Source of the DNA: Pseudomonadota bacterium
GTDB taxonomy: Bacteria > Pseudomonadota > Gammaproteobacteria > Steroidobacterales > Steroidobacteraceae
Assembly: GCA_021849615.1 (NCBI GenBank)
Contig: JAJZSQ010000001.1
Coordinates: forward strand, 31,357-95,356
DNA: 64,000 bases
Direction: 5' to 3'
In this document: positions 51,700 through 59,674 of the stretch, piece by piece
Layout: the number at the start of each line of letters is the position of its first letter
Position numbering within the stretch: position 1 is the first letter of the stretch
Notes under the pieces: generated by a model
What the model was told of the DNA's origin: nothing
The model's database searches: none
The model's input: only the letters and a program-made list of their open reading frames with translations
Program-made: the position numbers and the translations under genes

Positions 51700-52281
51700 T
51701 CAGGCGAGGCGGCCGGCGAGCGTCGCGCGCCAGCGCGCCCAGTCGAATGCCGGTCCAGGGTCGGTTTTGCGGCCAGGCGCGATGTCGCTGTGTCCGGTGA
51801 TGTGCTGCGTCGACAGCGAGGGATAGGCCGCCAGCAGCCCGCTCACGAGCGCCGCGAGGCTCTCGTACTGCGCCTCGGTGTACGGCGTGTGGTCCGTCCC
51901 CTCGAGCTCGATGCCGATCGAGAAGTCGTTGCAGGCTTCACGGCCGCGATACTGCGAGCGGCCGGCATGCCAGGCGCGCCGGGCGAATCCGACGTACTGG
52001 CGCAGGCAGCCGTCCCGTCGCACCAGCACGTGCGCCGAGACCCGCAGGTGCGCCACATCGAGCAGCGCGGCGGGCGCATCGGCCGGGATGTTGCCCGTGA
52101 ACAGCCGGTCGATCCAGGGTCCGCCGAACTCCCCGGGCGGCAGGCTGATGCCGTGAATGACGATCAGTTCCGGCCGCACGCCCGGCGGGCGCGCATCGCA
52201 GTGCGGCGAGAGTACCTGCGCCACGCCGATGAGCAGGCCGGTAGCGGTATCGATCGGAAGGGCGCGGGGGAAGCTGCTCAC
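51700..52281 (-). CDS. ampD: 1,6-anhydro-N-acetylmuramyl-L-alanine amidase AmpD
   Basis: A 193-residue cytosolic zinc amidase that trims anhydro-muropeptides during wall recycling; loss raises beta-lactamase in other bacteria. LIVIHGISLPPGEFGGPWIDRLFTGNI, FSIGIELEGTDHTPYTEAQYESLAALV and HITGHSDIAPGRKTDPGPAFDWARW hold the zinc ligands and active-site residues. The chosen GTG (52281) gives a length near E. coli AmpD (183); the frame also has a TTG at 52350. It diverges from bioA over 76 bp. It may work with the transglycosylase and L,D-transpeptidase far to the left. Confidence 0.93.
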   Translation of the reverse strand: MSSFPRALPIDTATGLLIGVAQVLSPHCDARPPGVRPELIVIHGISLPPGEFGGPWIDRLFTGNIPADAPAALLDVAHLRVSAHVLVRRDGCLRQYVGFARRAWHAGRSQYRGREACNDFSIGIELEGTDHTPYTEAQYESLAALVSGLLAAYPSLSTQHITGHSDIAPGRKTDPGPAFDWARWRATLAGRLA

Positions 52282-52357
52282 TGCGTTCGGACGGGCGCGC
52301 GGCGCCGCGGCGGGGGTCGCATCCCGCCTTCGCGCCCGATCATGCCACAATCACGGC

Positions 52358-53713
52358 ATGAGAACCGACAATGCCGCTTACGTCGAGCGCGATCTCGCGC
52401 ACGTCTGGCACCCGTGTACGCAGATGAAGGATCACGAGCGCGTGCCGCTCATTCCGGTGCGTCGCGGCGAGGGCGCCTGGCTCGAGGACTACGAGGGCAA
52501 GCGCTATCTGGATGCGATCAGTTCCTGGTGGGTGAACCTGTTCGGTCACGCCAACCCGCGCATCAATGCCGCGGTGCGTGCGCAACTGGAGTGCCTCGAA
52601 CAGGTGATCCTCGCCGGTTTCACCCACGAGCCGGTCATCCGCCTCTCCGAGGCGCTCGCCGCGGCCGCTCCGCCCGGGCTGACGCGCTGTTTCTACGCCG
52701 ACAACGGCTCCTCGGCGGTCGAAGTCGCGGTGAAGATGAGCTTTCACTATTGGCGCAATCTCGGCCGTGGACACAAGCGCCGATTCATCACGCTCTCGGG
52801 CAGCTATCACGGCGAGACACTCGGCGCGCTCGCCGTGGGCAACGTCGAGCTGTACAAGGACATCTACCAGCCGTTGCTGATGGACGTCATCACCGTTCCC
52901 TCGCCCGACTGCTACGAGCGCGAGCAGGGGGAGAGCTGGGCGGAGCACTCGCGGCGCAAGTTCGAGCACATGGAGGCGGCGCTCGAGCGGCACGCGCATG
53001 AGTGCGCCGCGGTGATCCTCGAGCCGCTGGTGCAGTGCGCCGGCGGGATGCGCATGTACGACCCGGTGTACCTGCAGCTGCTGCGCGCGGCCTGCGACCG
53101 GCATGAGGTGCTGCTGATCGCCGATGAGATCGCGGTCGGTTTCGGGCGCACCGGCACGCTGTTCGCCTGCGAGCAGGCCGGCATCCGTCCGGATCTGATG
53201 TGTCTCTCGAAGGGACTCACCGCCGGCTACCTACCGCTCTCGGCGGTGCTCGCCACCGAACCGATCTACGCGGCGTTCTACGACGAATACACCAAGCTCA
53301 ACGCCTTTCTGCACTCCCACAGCTTCACCGGCAACCCCCTCGCCTGCACCGCCGCGCTCGCGTGCCTGGAGATCTTCAAGACCGACGATGTGATCACCCG
53401 CAACCGTGCCTTGAGCGCGCACCTCGGGGAGCGGGCGCGCTCTCTGGAGGTGCATCCGCACGTCGCCGAGGTGCGTCAGCACGGCATGATCGTCGCCGCA
53501 GAATTGGTGCGCGAGAAGTCCACGCGCGAGCCGTATCCCTGGCAGGAACGGCGCGGGCTGACCATTTATCGCCACGCGCTCGAGCGCGGCGTGCTGCTGC
53601 GGCCGGTCGGCAACGTCGTGTACTTCATGCCGCCCTACGTGGTCACCCCGGAGGAAATCGACCTGATGGTCGAGGTGGCCCGCGAAGGGATCGAGCGGGC
53701 GACGTGCGACTGA
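52358..53713 (+). CDS. bioA: Adenosylmethionine-8-amino-7-oxononanoate aminotransferase
   Basis: A 451-residue PLP enzyme that makes 7,8-diaminopelargonic acid in biotin synthesis, using SAM as amino donor. HVWHPCTQMKDHE at the N-terminus, RCFYADNGSSAVEVAVKMSFHYW, the PLP Lys285 in CLSKGLTAGYLPLSAVL and HSHSFTGNPLACTAALA are all typical BioA features. The ATG is in the short divergent gap with ampD; a CACAAT element 6 nt before it could be a -10 of a leaderless transcript, but I see no -35. It overlaps rsmE by 10 bp. Confidence 0.95.
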   Translation: MRTDNAAYVERDLAHVWHPCTQMKDHERVPLIPVRRGEGAWLEDYEGKRYLDAISSWWVNLFGHANPRINAAVRAQLECLEQVILAGFTHEPVIRLSEALAAAAPPGLTRCFYADNGSSAVEVAVKMSFHYWRNLGRGHKRRFITLSGSYHGETLGALAVGNVELYKDIYQPLLMDVITVPSPDCYEREQGESWAEHSRRKFEHMEAALERHAHECAAVILEPLVQCAGGMRMYDPVYLQLLRAACDRHEVLLIADEIAVGFGRTGTLFACEQAGIRPDLMCLSKGLTAGYLPLSAVLATEPIYAAFYDEYTKLNAFLHSHSFTGNPLACTAALACLEIFKTDDVITRNRALSAHLGERARSLEVHPHVAEVRQHGMIVAAELVREKSTREPYPWQERRGLTIYRHALERGVLLRPVGNVVYFMPPYVVTPEEIDLMVEVAREGIERATCD

Positions 53714-54435
53714 CGCGCATCCACGTGGCCGCACCGCTGCAGGCGGGCGGTGCCTGCACCGTGCGCGGCGATACGGCCAATCATCTTGCCCGCGTGCTGC
53801 GCCTCGGGGTGGGCGATGTCCTCGAGGTGTTCGACGGCGAGTGCGGGGAGTACAGCGGGCGCATCGAGGCGATGCGCAAGGGCGAGGTGCACGTCGCGCT
53901 CGGGCCGCGGAACGAGGGCCGCACCGAGTCTCCGCTGCGGCTCACGCTCGCGCAGGGGATCTCGCGCGGCGAGCGCATGGACTGGGTCGTCCAGAAGGCC
54001 GTCGAGCTCGGCGTGACTCGTATCGTGCCGGTGCTGACCGAGCGCAGCGTAGTGCGCCTCGATGCCGAACAGGCGCGCAGCAAACAGCGCCATTGGCACG
54101 GCATCGCGGTGTCGGCCTGTGAACAGAGCGGGCGCAGCCGCCTGCCGCACATCGATCTGCCACAGCCGCTGCTAACCTTCTTCGCGGCGCTCGGCACCGG
54201 GTCGCTGCGCGTGCTGGCGAGCCCGCAGGCGCACGCCGGGGTCGGTGAGCTGCCGTCGGCCGCCGGTGACGTGCTGGTCCTGATCGGACCGGAGGGCGGG
54301 CTGGCCGCCGCGGAATCGCAAGCGGCGCTCGAGCACGGCTTTCACGCCGTGCGGCTCGGTCCGCGCGTGCTGCGCACCGAGACGGCGGCCGTGGCGCTGC
54401 TGGCGCTGCTGCAGCAGCGCTTCGGGGATCTCTAG
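53704..54435 (+). CDS. rsmE: 16S rRNA m3U1498 methyltransferase RsmE
   Basis: A 243-residue SPOUT-class methyltransferase for U1498 in the 30S decoding region. RLTRIHVAAPLQAG is the N-terminal PUA-like lead; QGISRGERMDWVVQKAVELGVTRIVPVLTERSVVRL and the knot region VLIGPEGGLAAAE...VRLGPRVLRTETAAVALLALLQ complete the family pattern. GTG at 53704 overlaps the bioA stop by 10 bp, so the two are coupled. It converges on pdxH, with stops 8 bp apart. Confidence 0.94.
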   Translation: MRLTRIHVAAPLQAGGACTVRGDTANHLARVLRLGVGDVLEVFDGECGEYSGRIEAMRKGEVHVALGPRNEGRTESPLRLTLAQGISRGERMDWVVQKAVELGVTRIVPVLTERSVVRLDAEQARSKQRHWHGIAVSACEQSGRSRLPHIDLPQPLLTFFAALGTGSLRVLASPQAHAGVGELPSAAGDVLVLIGPEGGLAAAESQAALEHGFHAVRLGPRVLRTETAAVALLALLQQRFGDL

Positions 54436-54442
54436 CGCGGCG

Positions 54443-55129
54443 CTAAGGCTGCAGTCGGGTGACGCTCCAGGGGCCGGCCGCGAACGATTCACCCGCCGCC
54501 GTGAGCGGTCGCCTCCACTCCAGACGGTCGTGAATGCGCGCCGGACCCTCGATCCACAGCTCCACGGATTCGGCCCACAGGTGGTATCCGCCCCAGTGCG
54601 AGGGGCGCGGGATGGGTCCGCCAAAGGGTGGCTCGCTGCCCTGAGCATTCGGCACCGGCGCGCCGAAGCGCTCGGCCGCCGCGGCGAGCGCTCGCTCGAG
54701 TGCCGAGCGCGATTGGACCGGCGCGCTCTGCTCGCTCGCCCAGGCGCCGAGGCGGCTCTGCCAGGGCCGCGAGGCGAAATACGCATCGCTGTCGGCCGCC
54801 GGTGCGCGCACCACCGGGCCCTCGATGCGCACCTGACGGTGCAGCGCGTCCCAGTGAAACACCGCCGCGGCCCGACCGGTGGCCGCGAGTTCCCGGCCCT
54901 TGCGCGAGGCGTAATTGGTGTAGAAGGCGATGTACCCCGGCTCGGCGGCGACCCCCTTGCACAGCACCACGCGCGCCGACGGCCGGCCGTCGGCATCGCA
55001 GGTGGCGAGCACCATCGCATTCGGGTTCGGTTGCGTGGCCGCACTGCGGGCTTCCTCGAGCCAGCGCTCGAGGAGCGCGAGCGGCTCGGCCGGCGGGGTG
55101 CCGGCGGACAATTCGGTCTGCGTGGACAT
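54443..55129 (-). CDS. pdxH: Pyridoxine/pyridoxamine 5'-phosphate oxidase
   Basis: A 228-residue FMN enzyme making pyridoxal 5'-phosphate. [84 protein letters not shown] and the tail [28 protein letters not shown] define it. The C-terminus usually reads RLxP, here RLQP. The start is uncertain between 55129 and 55153, neither with a ribosome site; the N-terminal 20 residues are not conserved. Confidence 0.93.
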   Translation of the reverse strand: MSTQTELSAGTPPAEPLALLERWLEEARSAATQPNPNAMVLATCDADGRPSARVVLCKGVAAEPGYIAFYTNYASRKGRELAATGRAAAVFHWDALHRQVRIEGPVVRAPAADSDAYFASRPWQSRLGAWASEQSAPVQSRSALERALAAAAERFGAPVPNAQGSEPPFGGPIPRPSHWGGYHLWAESVELWIEGPARIHDRLEWRRPLTAAGESFAAGPWSVTRLQP

Positions 55130-55180
55130 GCCCGGCATGGTACGGGAAAGCATCGCGGCGCGGCAGGCGTGAAATTCGAC

Positions 55181-55209
55181 TTGCGGTGCCGCCGCCGGCC
55201 CGATACAAA
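55181..55209 (+). promoter_or_regulatory. Putative sigma-70 promoter of tyrA
   Basis: TTGCGG (55181-55186), a 17-bp spacer and TACAAA (55204-55209), about 39 bp before the tyrA start. Confidence 0.4.
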
Positions 55210-55248
55210 GAAACGGCCACGTACCGTACAGTGATCGGACCGCTCCGT

Positions 55249-56373
55249 ATGACCCGCGACGATGTGACCCTGGATGATTTGCGCCGCCGACTCACCGAGC
55301 TCGACCGGCAATTCATCCGACTCGCCGCCGAGCGCAAGGCACTCAGCGCCGAGGTTGCGCGCGTCAAGCGGGCCACCGGCCACCCGACGCGCGATTACGG
55401 CCGCGAGCGCGAGGTGCTCATGGGCGCGCGCACCGCGGCCGCCGAGCTCGGTGTCTCCCCGGCGCTCGCCGAGGAGCTGCTGCGCCTGCTGATTCGTGCC
55501 TCGCTCACCACGCAGGAGCAGGCGAGCGTCGCGGCGCAGGGCGCCGGCTCGGGCCGCCGGGCGCTGGTCATCGGTGGCGGCGGCAAGATGGGCCGCTGGT
55601 TCGTGCAGTTCCTCACCTCGCAGGGGTTCGCCGTGGAGGCGGCCGACCCGGCCGGGACGGTGGTCGGGGTGCCTGCGGTGGCGGATTGGCGCGCCAGTGA
55701 CCTGACGCACGACTGCATCGTGCTCGCCACGCCGCTCGCGGCGACCGATGCGATCCTGCGTGACCTCGCGCTGCGCCGTCCCGCCGGACTCATCTTCGAC
55801 GTCGGCTCGCTGAAGTCCCCACTGCGCGCGGGGTTGCAGGCGCTGAAGTCGCACGGTTGCCGCGTCACCTCGGTGCACCCGATGTTCGGGCCGGACACCG
55901 AACTGCTCTCCGGGCGACACGTCATTTTCGTCGACCTCGGTCACGCCGAGGCGCTCGCCTCGGCGCGCGCGCTGTTCGCCCCGACCATGGCCGAACAGGT
56001 GGTGATGAGCCTCGATGATCATGATCGGCTGATCGCCTACGTGCTCGGCCTGTCGCATGCGCTGAACATCGCGTTTTTCACCGCACTCGCCGAGAGCGGC
56101 GAGGCTGCGCCGAAGCTCGCGCGGCTCTCGAGCACCACGTTCGATGCGCAGCTCGACGTCGCTGCCTGTGTCGCCGAGGAAAGTCCGGAGCTGTACTACG
56201 AGATTCAAAGTCTGAACGATTACGGCGCTGAGTCGCTCGAGGCGCTGGTGCAGTCCGTCGAGCGCATCCGCACGGCCGTGCTGTCGCGCGACCACGACAC
56301 GTTCGTGGCCCTGATGCGCCAGGGTCAGGAGTACCTGCAGGACCGGCGCAGCGTTGCCGAGCGGCGAGCCTAG
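55249..56373 (+). CDS. tyrA: Bifunctional chorismate mutase / prephenate dehydrogenase (T-protein)
   Basis: A 374-residue enzyme that carries out two steps to tyrosine. The chorismate mutase part (residues 1-95) has [33 protein letters not shown]; the dehydrogenase part has the Rossmann motif [18 protein letters not shown] (about residue 105), [18 protein letters not shown] and [17 protein letters not shown]. Length and order match E. coli TyrA (373). The frame is open for 207 codons upstream, antisense to pdxH, and that part is not used. It is followed 13 bp later by rppH. Confidence 0.95.
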   Translation: MTRDDVTLDDLRRRLTELDRQFIRLAAERKALSAEVARVKRATGHPTRDYGREREVLMGARTAAAELGVSPALAEELLRLLIRASLTTQEQASVAAQGAGSGRRALVIGGGGKMGRWFVQFLTSQGFAVEAADPAGTVVGVPAVADWRASDLTHDCIVLATPLAATDAILRDLALRRPAGLIFDVGSLKSPLRAGLQALKSHGCRVTSVHPMFGPDTELLSGRHVIFVDLGHAEALASARALFAPTMAEQVVMSLDDHDRLIAYVLGLSHALNIAFFTALAESGEAAPKLARLSSTTFDAQLDVAACVAEESPELYYEIQSLNDYGAESLEALVQSVERIRTAVLSRDHDTFVALMRQGQEYLQDRRSVAERRA

Positions 56374-56386
56374 AGACGGGACCGGA

Positions 56387-56980
56387 ATGAACCAGATGCA
56401 CTCGGGGCAGGGCATGGGCGGCGACATCATCGATGCGGACGGATTTCGCGCCAACGTCGGGATCGTGCTGATGCGCCGCGATGGCGATGTGTTTCTCGGC
56501 CGGCGTGCCGGCGGCAAGGGCTGGCAGTTCCCGCAGGGCGGCATCCGCACTGGGGAGAGCGTCGAGGAGGCGCTCTACCGCGAGCTGCACGAGGAAATCG
56601 GCCTTGCGGCCGAGGACGTGGAGCTGCTCGGGCACACCGCGCGCTGGCTGCGTTACCGGCTGCCGCCGCGGTACGTGCGGCGCAACCGCCATCCGGTGTG
56701 TATCGGGCAGAAGCAGCGCTGGTGTCTGCTGCGCCTGCGCCGGGAGGTTGAGACGTTCGACTTCCGCAGCACCACGGAGCCGGAGTTCGACGAGTGGCGG
56801 TGGGCGGATTTCTGGGAGCCGGCGCGCGAGGTGATCTACTTCAAGCGCAAGGTCTACCGGCGCGCCCTCACGGAGCTCGCGCCGCTCGCCTTTCCCACCG
56901 GACAGCCGGCACTGCCCGACTGGTGGGACGAGCTGACGGGTCGGACCCGCCGCGACGCGCAGGTGCGTGCGGGTGAATAG
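56387..56980 (+). CDS. rppH: RNA pyrophosphohydrolase RppH
   Basis: A 197-residue Nudix enzyme that removes pyrophosphate from mRNA 5' ends and triggers decay. The Nudix box is GGIRTGESVEEALYRELHEEIGL; IDADGFRANVGIVLMRRDG, WLRYRLPPRYVRRNRHPVCIGQKQRWCLLRL and EFDEWRWADFWEPAREVIYFKRKVYRRALTEL are family-specific. The ATG at 56387 has a CGGGACCGGA stretch before it; an N-terminal extension of about 15 residues precedes the usual MIDxDGYR start. It overlaps the next gene by 14 bp. Confidence 0.95.
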   Translation: MNQMHSGQGMGGDIIDADGFRANVGIVLMRRDGDVFLGRRAGGKGWQFPQGGIRTGESVEEALYRELHEEIGLAAEDVELLGHTARWLRYRLPPRYVRRNRHPVCIGQKQRWCLLRLRREVETFDFRSTTEPEFDEWRWADFWEPAREVIYFKRKVYRRALTELAPLAFPTGQPALPDWWDELTGRTRRDAQVRAGE

Positions 56981-57689
56981 CCCGCAGCCGATGGCGCCGC
57001 CGGGGCGTCCCTGGCGCAGCCGCGGGATGCGGATCGGGCTCGCCCTAGGGGCGCTGCTCGTGCTGTATCTGGCGTTTGAGCTCGGCCGCTACAGTGCCGG
57101 CTACAGCATCCTGGCGGCGGTCCACGAGCACGCAGTCCTTGCGGCGGACATCGAGCGGCTGCAGCACACGCAGCGGACCTTGGAGGCACGCGTGGCGGAA
57201 CTGCAGACCTTCAATGCCGGCCATGCCCATGCCGAAGAGGTGGTGACGCACACCATTGCGCAGCTGCAGGCCCAGATCGCCCGGCAGCGCGAGAAGCTCG
57301 CGTTCTACCGCGGGGTGCTCGCCTCCGGTGCCCCGGCGATCGGGGTGCGCGTCGGGGAGGTGCAGCTGTCCCCGGGCAAGCGGCCGTTGCATTTCCGGGC
57401 GGACCTCTCGCTGCTGCGCAGCGATCGCCCGGATGGCGAGGTCGCTGGGACGGTGAGCTTGAGCGTCGCGGGCAGCGGGCCGGGCGGCTCGACGGTGAAC
57501 CATCAGGCGCTCACGGGCCATGCGGCCGACCTGCGCTACCGCTTCCGCTACTACCAGGAATTCAAGCCGACGCTGGTGCTGCCGCCGGGCTTCAAGCCCG
57601 AGCGTCTGACGGTGACGGTACGTTCGAGCCGATCGAACATCGCGCCGCTGGTGCAGACCTACCCCTGGAGCGCCATCTCGGTACCGTGA
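56967..57689 (+). CDS. Membrane-anchored coiled-coil protein of unknown function (DUF6776-like)
   Basis: A 240-residue protein with one membrane segment near the N-terminus (IGLALGALLVLYLAFELG, residues about 23-40), a coiled coil (AVLAADIERLQHTQRTLEARVAELQTF... about 55-115) and a C-terminal beta-rich domain (GVRVGEVQLSPGKRPLHFRADLSLLRSD). It fits the topology of small inner-membrane proteins found beside erpA in many gammaproteobacteria (now called DUF6776, from memory). No enzyme motif is seen. The GTG start lies inside the end of rppH, so translational coupling is likely. Confidence 0.7.
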   Translation: MRVNSPQPMAPPGRPWRSRGMRIGLALGALLVLYLAFELGRYSAGYSILAAVHEHAVLAADIERLQHTQRTLEARVAELQTFNAGHAHAEEVVTHTIAQLQAQIARQREKLAFYRGVLASGAPAIGVRVGEVQLSPGKRPLHFRADLSLLRSDRPDGEVAGTVSLSVAGSGPGGSTVNHQALTGHAADLRYRFRYYQEFKPTLVLPPGFKPERLTVTVRSSRSNIAPLVQTYPWSAISVP

Positions 57690-57709
57690 GGACGGCATAC
57701 GCCGGATCT

Positions 57710-57738
57710 TTGACCTGGACGCGCGCTGCTCCTAGACT
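57710..57738 (+). promoter_or_regulatory. Sigma-70 promoter placing the erpA start codon at +1
   Basis: TTGACC (57710-57715), a 17-bp spacer and TAGACT (57733-57738). The ATG of erpA begins 7 bp after the -10, where transcription normally starts. Confidence 0.6.
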
Positions 57739-57744
57739 TTGCAT

Positions 57745-58098
57745 ATGAATACCACCGACGCCACTTCCGATGCTGCTTTGCTCTTCACCGACGCGGCTGC
57801 GCGCAAGGTCGGAGACCTGATCCGCGGCGAGGGCAACCCGAACCTGATGCTGCGCGTGTTCGTGCAGGGCGGCGGCTGCTCGGGCCTGCAGTACGGCTTC
57901 GAGTTCGATGAGCAGGTTCAGGACGGGGATACCTGCATCGAGAATCAGGGTGTGAAGCTGCTCGTCGACCCGATGAGCGTGCAGTACCTGATGGGCGCAG
58001 AGATCGACTATCGCGAAGGTCTCGAGGGCGCGCAGTTCGTCATTCGCAACCCCAACGCCACGACCACCTGCGGCTGCGGCTCCTCGTTCGCCGCCTGA
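57745..58098 (+). CDS. erpA: Iron-sulfur cluster insertion protein ErpA
   Basis: A 117-residue A-type carrier that delivers iron-sulfur clusters to target proteins. The three cluster cysteines are present: Cys45 in [11 protein letters not shown], and Cys109 and Cys111 in [26 protein letters not shown] is conserved. The ATG is preferred over a TTG two codons upstream. No Shine-Dalgarno sequence is present and the promoter suggests a leaderless mRNA. It is followed 16 bp later by ppx. Confidence 0.96.
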   Translation: MNTTDATSDAALLFTDAAARKVGDLIRGEGNPNLMLRVFVQGGGCSGLQYGFEFDEQVQDGDTCIENQGVKLLVDPMSVQYLMGAEIDYREGLEGAQFVIRNPNATTTCGCGSSFAA

Positions 58099-58114
58099 GC
58101 TGGCGCCCAGCCGC

Positions 58115-59671
58115 GTGCGACGACCGGCCGCCCCCCGCGCAACCCGTACGCCTCGCCGCGCCGCACGATCCCGCCCCGATGTGCTGGCGGCGGTGGATCT
58201 GGGCTCGAACAGCTTCCACATGGTCGTGGCGCGCTATTCGCACGGCCAGCTCGTCATCATCGACCGGCTGCGCGAAATGGTGCGGCTCGCCTCCGGTGTC
58301 GAGGAGAACGGCGAGATTGATCCGGCGGTCGCCGAACGGGCGATTTCCTGCCTGCAGCGGTTCGGGCAGCGCCTGCGGGCCATGCGCGCCGGCAGCGTGC
58401 GGGCCGTCGGCACCAGCGCGTTGCGCCTGGCCCACCGCAAACACTGGTTTCTCTCCCGCGCCCGCGCAGCGCTCGGGCATCCCATCGAGATCATCTCCGG
58501 CCGCGAAGAGGCCCGTCTGATCTATGCCGGCGTTGCGGCCAACCTGCCGCGTCTGCCGGGGCGGCGCCTGATCATCGACATCGGCGGCGGCAGCACCGAG
58601 ATGATCATCGGCGAGGGGCTCCGCCCGCTCGAACTGGAGAGTCTGCGAGTCGGCTGCGTGGTGGTGAGCGAGCGGTTCTTCGGCGACGGCAAGATTTCCG
58701 CCAAGCGCATGGCGGCGGCCCGACTCGCCGCGCGGGCGCAGCTCGCGCCGCTGCGCAGCGCGTTCCGCCGGCGCGGCTGGCAGTACTGCGCGGGCAGTTC
58801 AGGCACCGTGCGGGCCATCGGCGAGGCGCTGCGCGAGCTGGTGCCCGGCGCTGCGCTCATCACGGCCCGGGGACTCGAGCGGCTGGTCGCATCGGTGGTC
58901 GCCGCCGGCCACGTCCGTGCCCTGGAGTTCGCGGCGGTGACCGACGATCGCCGCCCCGTGTTTCCCGGGGGTCTGGCCATCCTCGCCGAAGTGTTCGCAG
59001 TCCTCGGGTTGAAGGAGATGCGCATCGCTGACGGTGCACTGCGTGAGGGCTTGCTCTACGACATGATCGGGCGCAATACGGAAGAAGATGCCCGCGAGCG
59101 CACCGTGCGCAGCATGCAGCTGCGCTATCACGTCGATATCGAGCAGGCCGAGCGCGTCGCGGCGACGGCGCTGAAATTTTTGGGCACGGCGAGTGCGGGC
59201 TGGAAACTCCGTGAGCTGCCGAGTGCGCAGCTCGCGCTGAAGTGGGCGGCGCGGCTGCATGAGATCGGCCTAGACGTGGCGCACAGCGGCTATCACCGCC
59301 ACGGCGCGTACCTGCTCGAGAACGCGGACATGCCGGGGTTTTCCCGCGGTGAGCAGAGTCTGCTCGCCCGTCTGGTCGGTGCGCACCGGCGCAAACTCCT
59401 GGCCGAGGGACTGGCTGAACTCGTGCCGCCCTGGGATCGCGATACGCTCTACCTGATCGTGCTGCTGCGGCTCGCGGTACTGCTGCACCGCGGACGGGAG
59501 CCCGGCGCACTACCGCCGATCCGCCTCGGCGCCGGCCCGAAGTCGCTGCAGCTGGCGTTTCCGGCTCGCTGGCTCGCGGCCCACCCGCTCACCGCAGCGG
59601 ATCTGTACCAGGAGGTGCAATACCTGCGTGCCGCCGGCGTGCGCCTGCGCCTCGTCGCCGGACCGCGCTGA
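58115..59671 (+). CDS. ppx: Exopolyphosphatase (Ppx/GppA family)
   Basis: A 518-residue enzyme that shortens polyphosphate from its ends, or cleaves pppGpp (the families overlap). After a basic, arginine-rich N-terminal 20 residues it has AVDLGSNSFHMVVARY, VRAVGTSALR, ISGREEARLIYAGV, IIDIGGGSTEMIIG and YCAGSSGTVRAIGEAL, the ASKHA ATPase-fold motifs. The C-terminal half is the HD-type helical domain (LHEIGLDVAHSGYHRHGAYLL). The GTG start has no clear ribosome site. It converges on ppk1 with only 3 bp between the stops, so the two polyphosphate enzymes sit tail to tail. Confidence 0.92.
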   Translation: MRRPAAPRATRTPRRAARSRPDVLAAVDLGSNSFHMVVARYSHGQLVIIDRLREMVRLASGVEENGEIDPAVAERAISCLQRFGQRLRAMRAGSVRAVGTSALRLAHRKHWFLSRARAALGHPIEIISGREEARLIYAGVAANLPRLPGRRLIIDIGGGSTEMIIGEGLRPLELESLRVGCVVVSERFFGDGKISAKRMAAARLAARAQLAPLRSAFRRRGWQYCAGSSGTVRAIGEALRELVPGAALITARGLERLVASVVAAGHVRALEFAAVTDDRRPVFPGGLAILAEVFAVLGLKEMRIADGALREGLLYDMIGRNTEEDARERTVRSMQLRYHVDIEQAERVAATALKFLGTASAGWKLRELPSAQLALKWAARLHEIGLDVAHSGYHRHGAYLLENADMPGFSRGEQSLLARLVGAHRRKLLAEGLAELVPPWDRDTLYLIVLLRLAVLLHRGREPGALPPIRLGAGPKSLQLAFPARWLAAHPLTAADLYQEVQYLRAAGVRLRLVAGPR

Positions 59672-59674
59672 GCG

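Noticed and set aside
54628-55248. Upstream extension of tyrA
   Set aside because: It runs antisense through pdxH and the normal chorismate mutase N-terminus begins at 55249.
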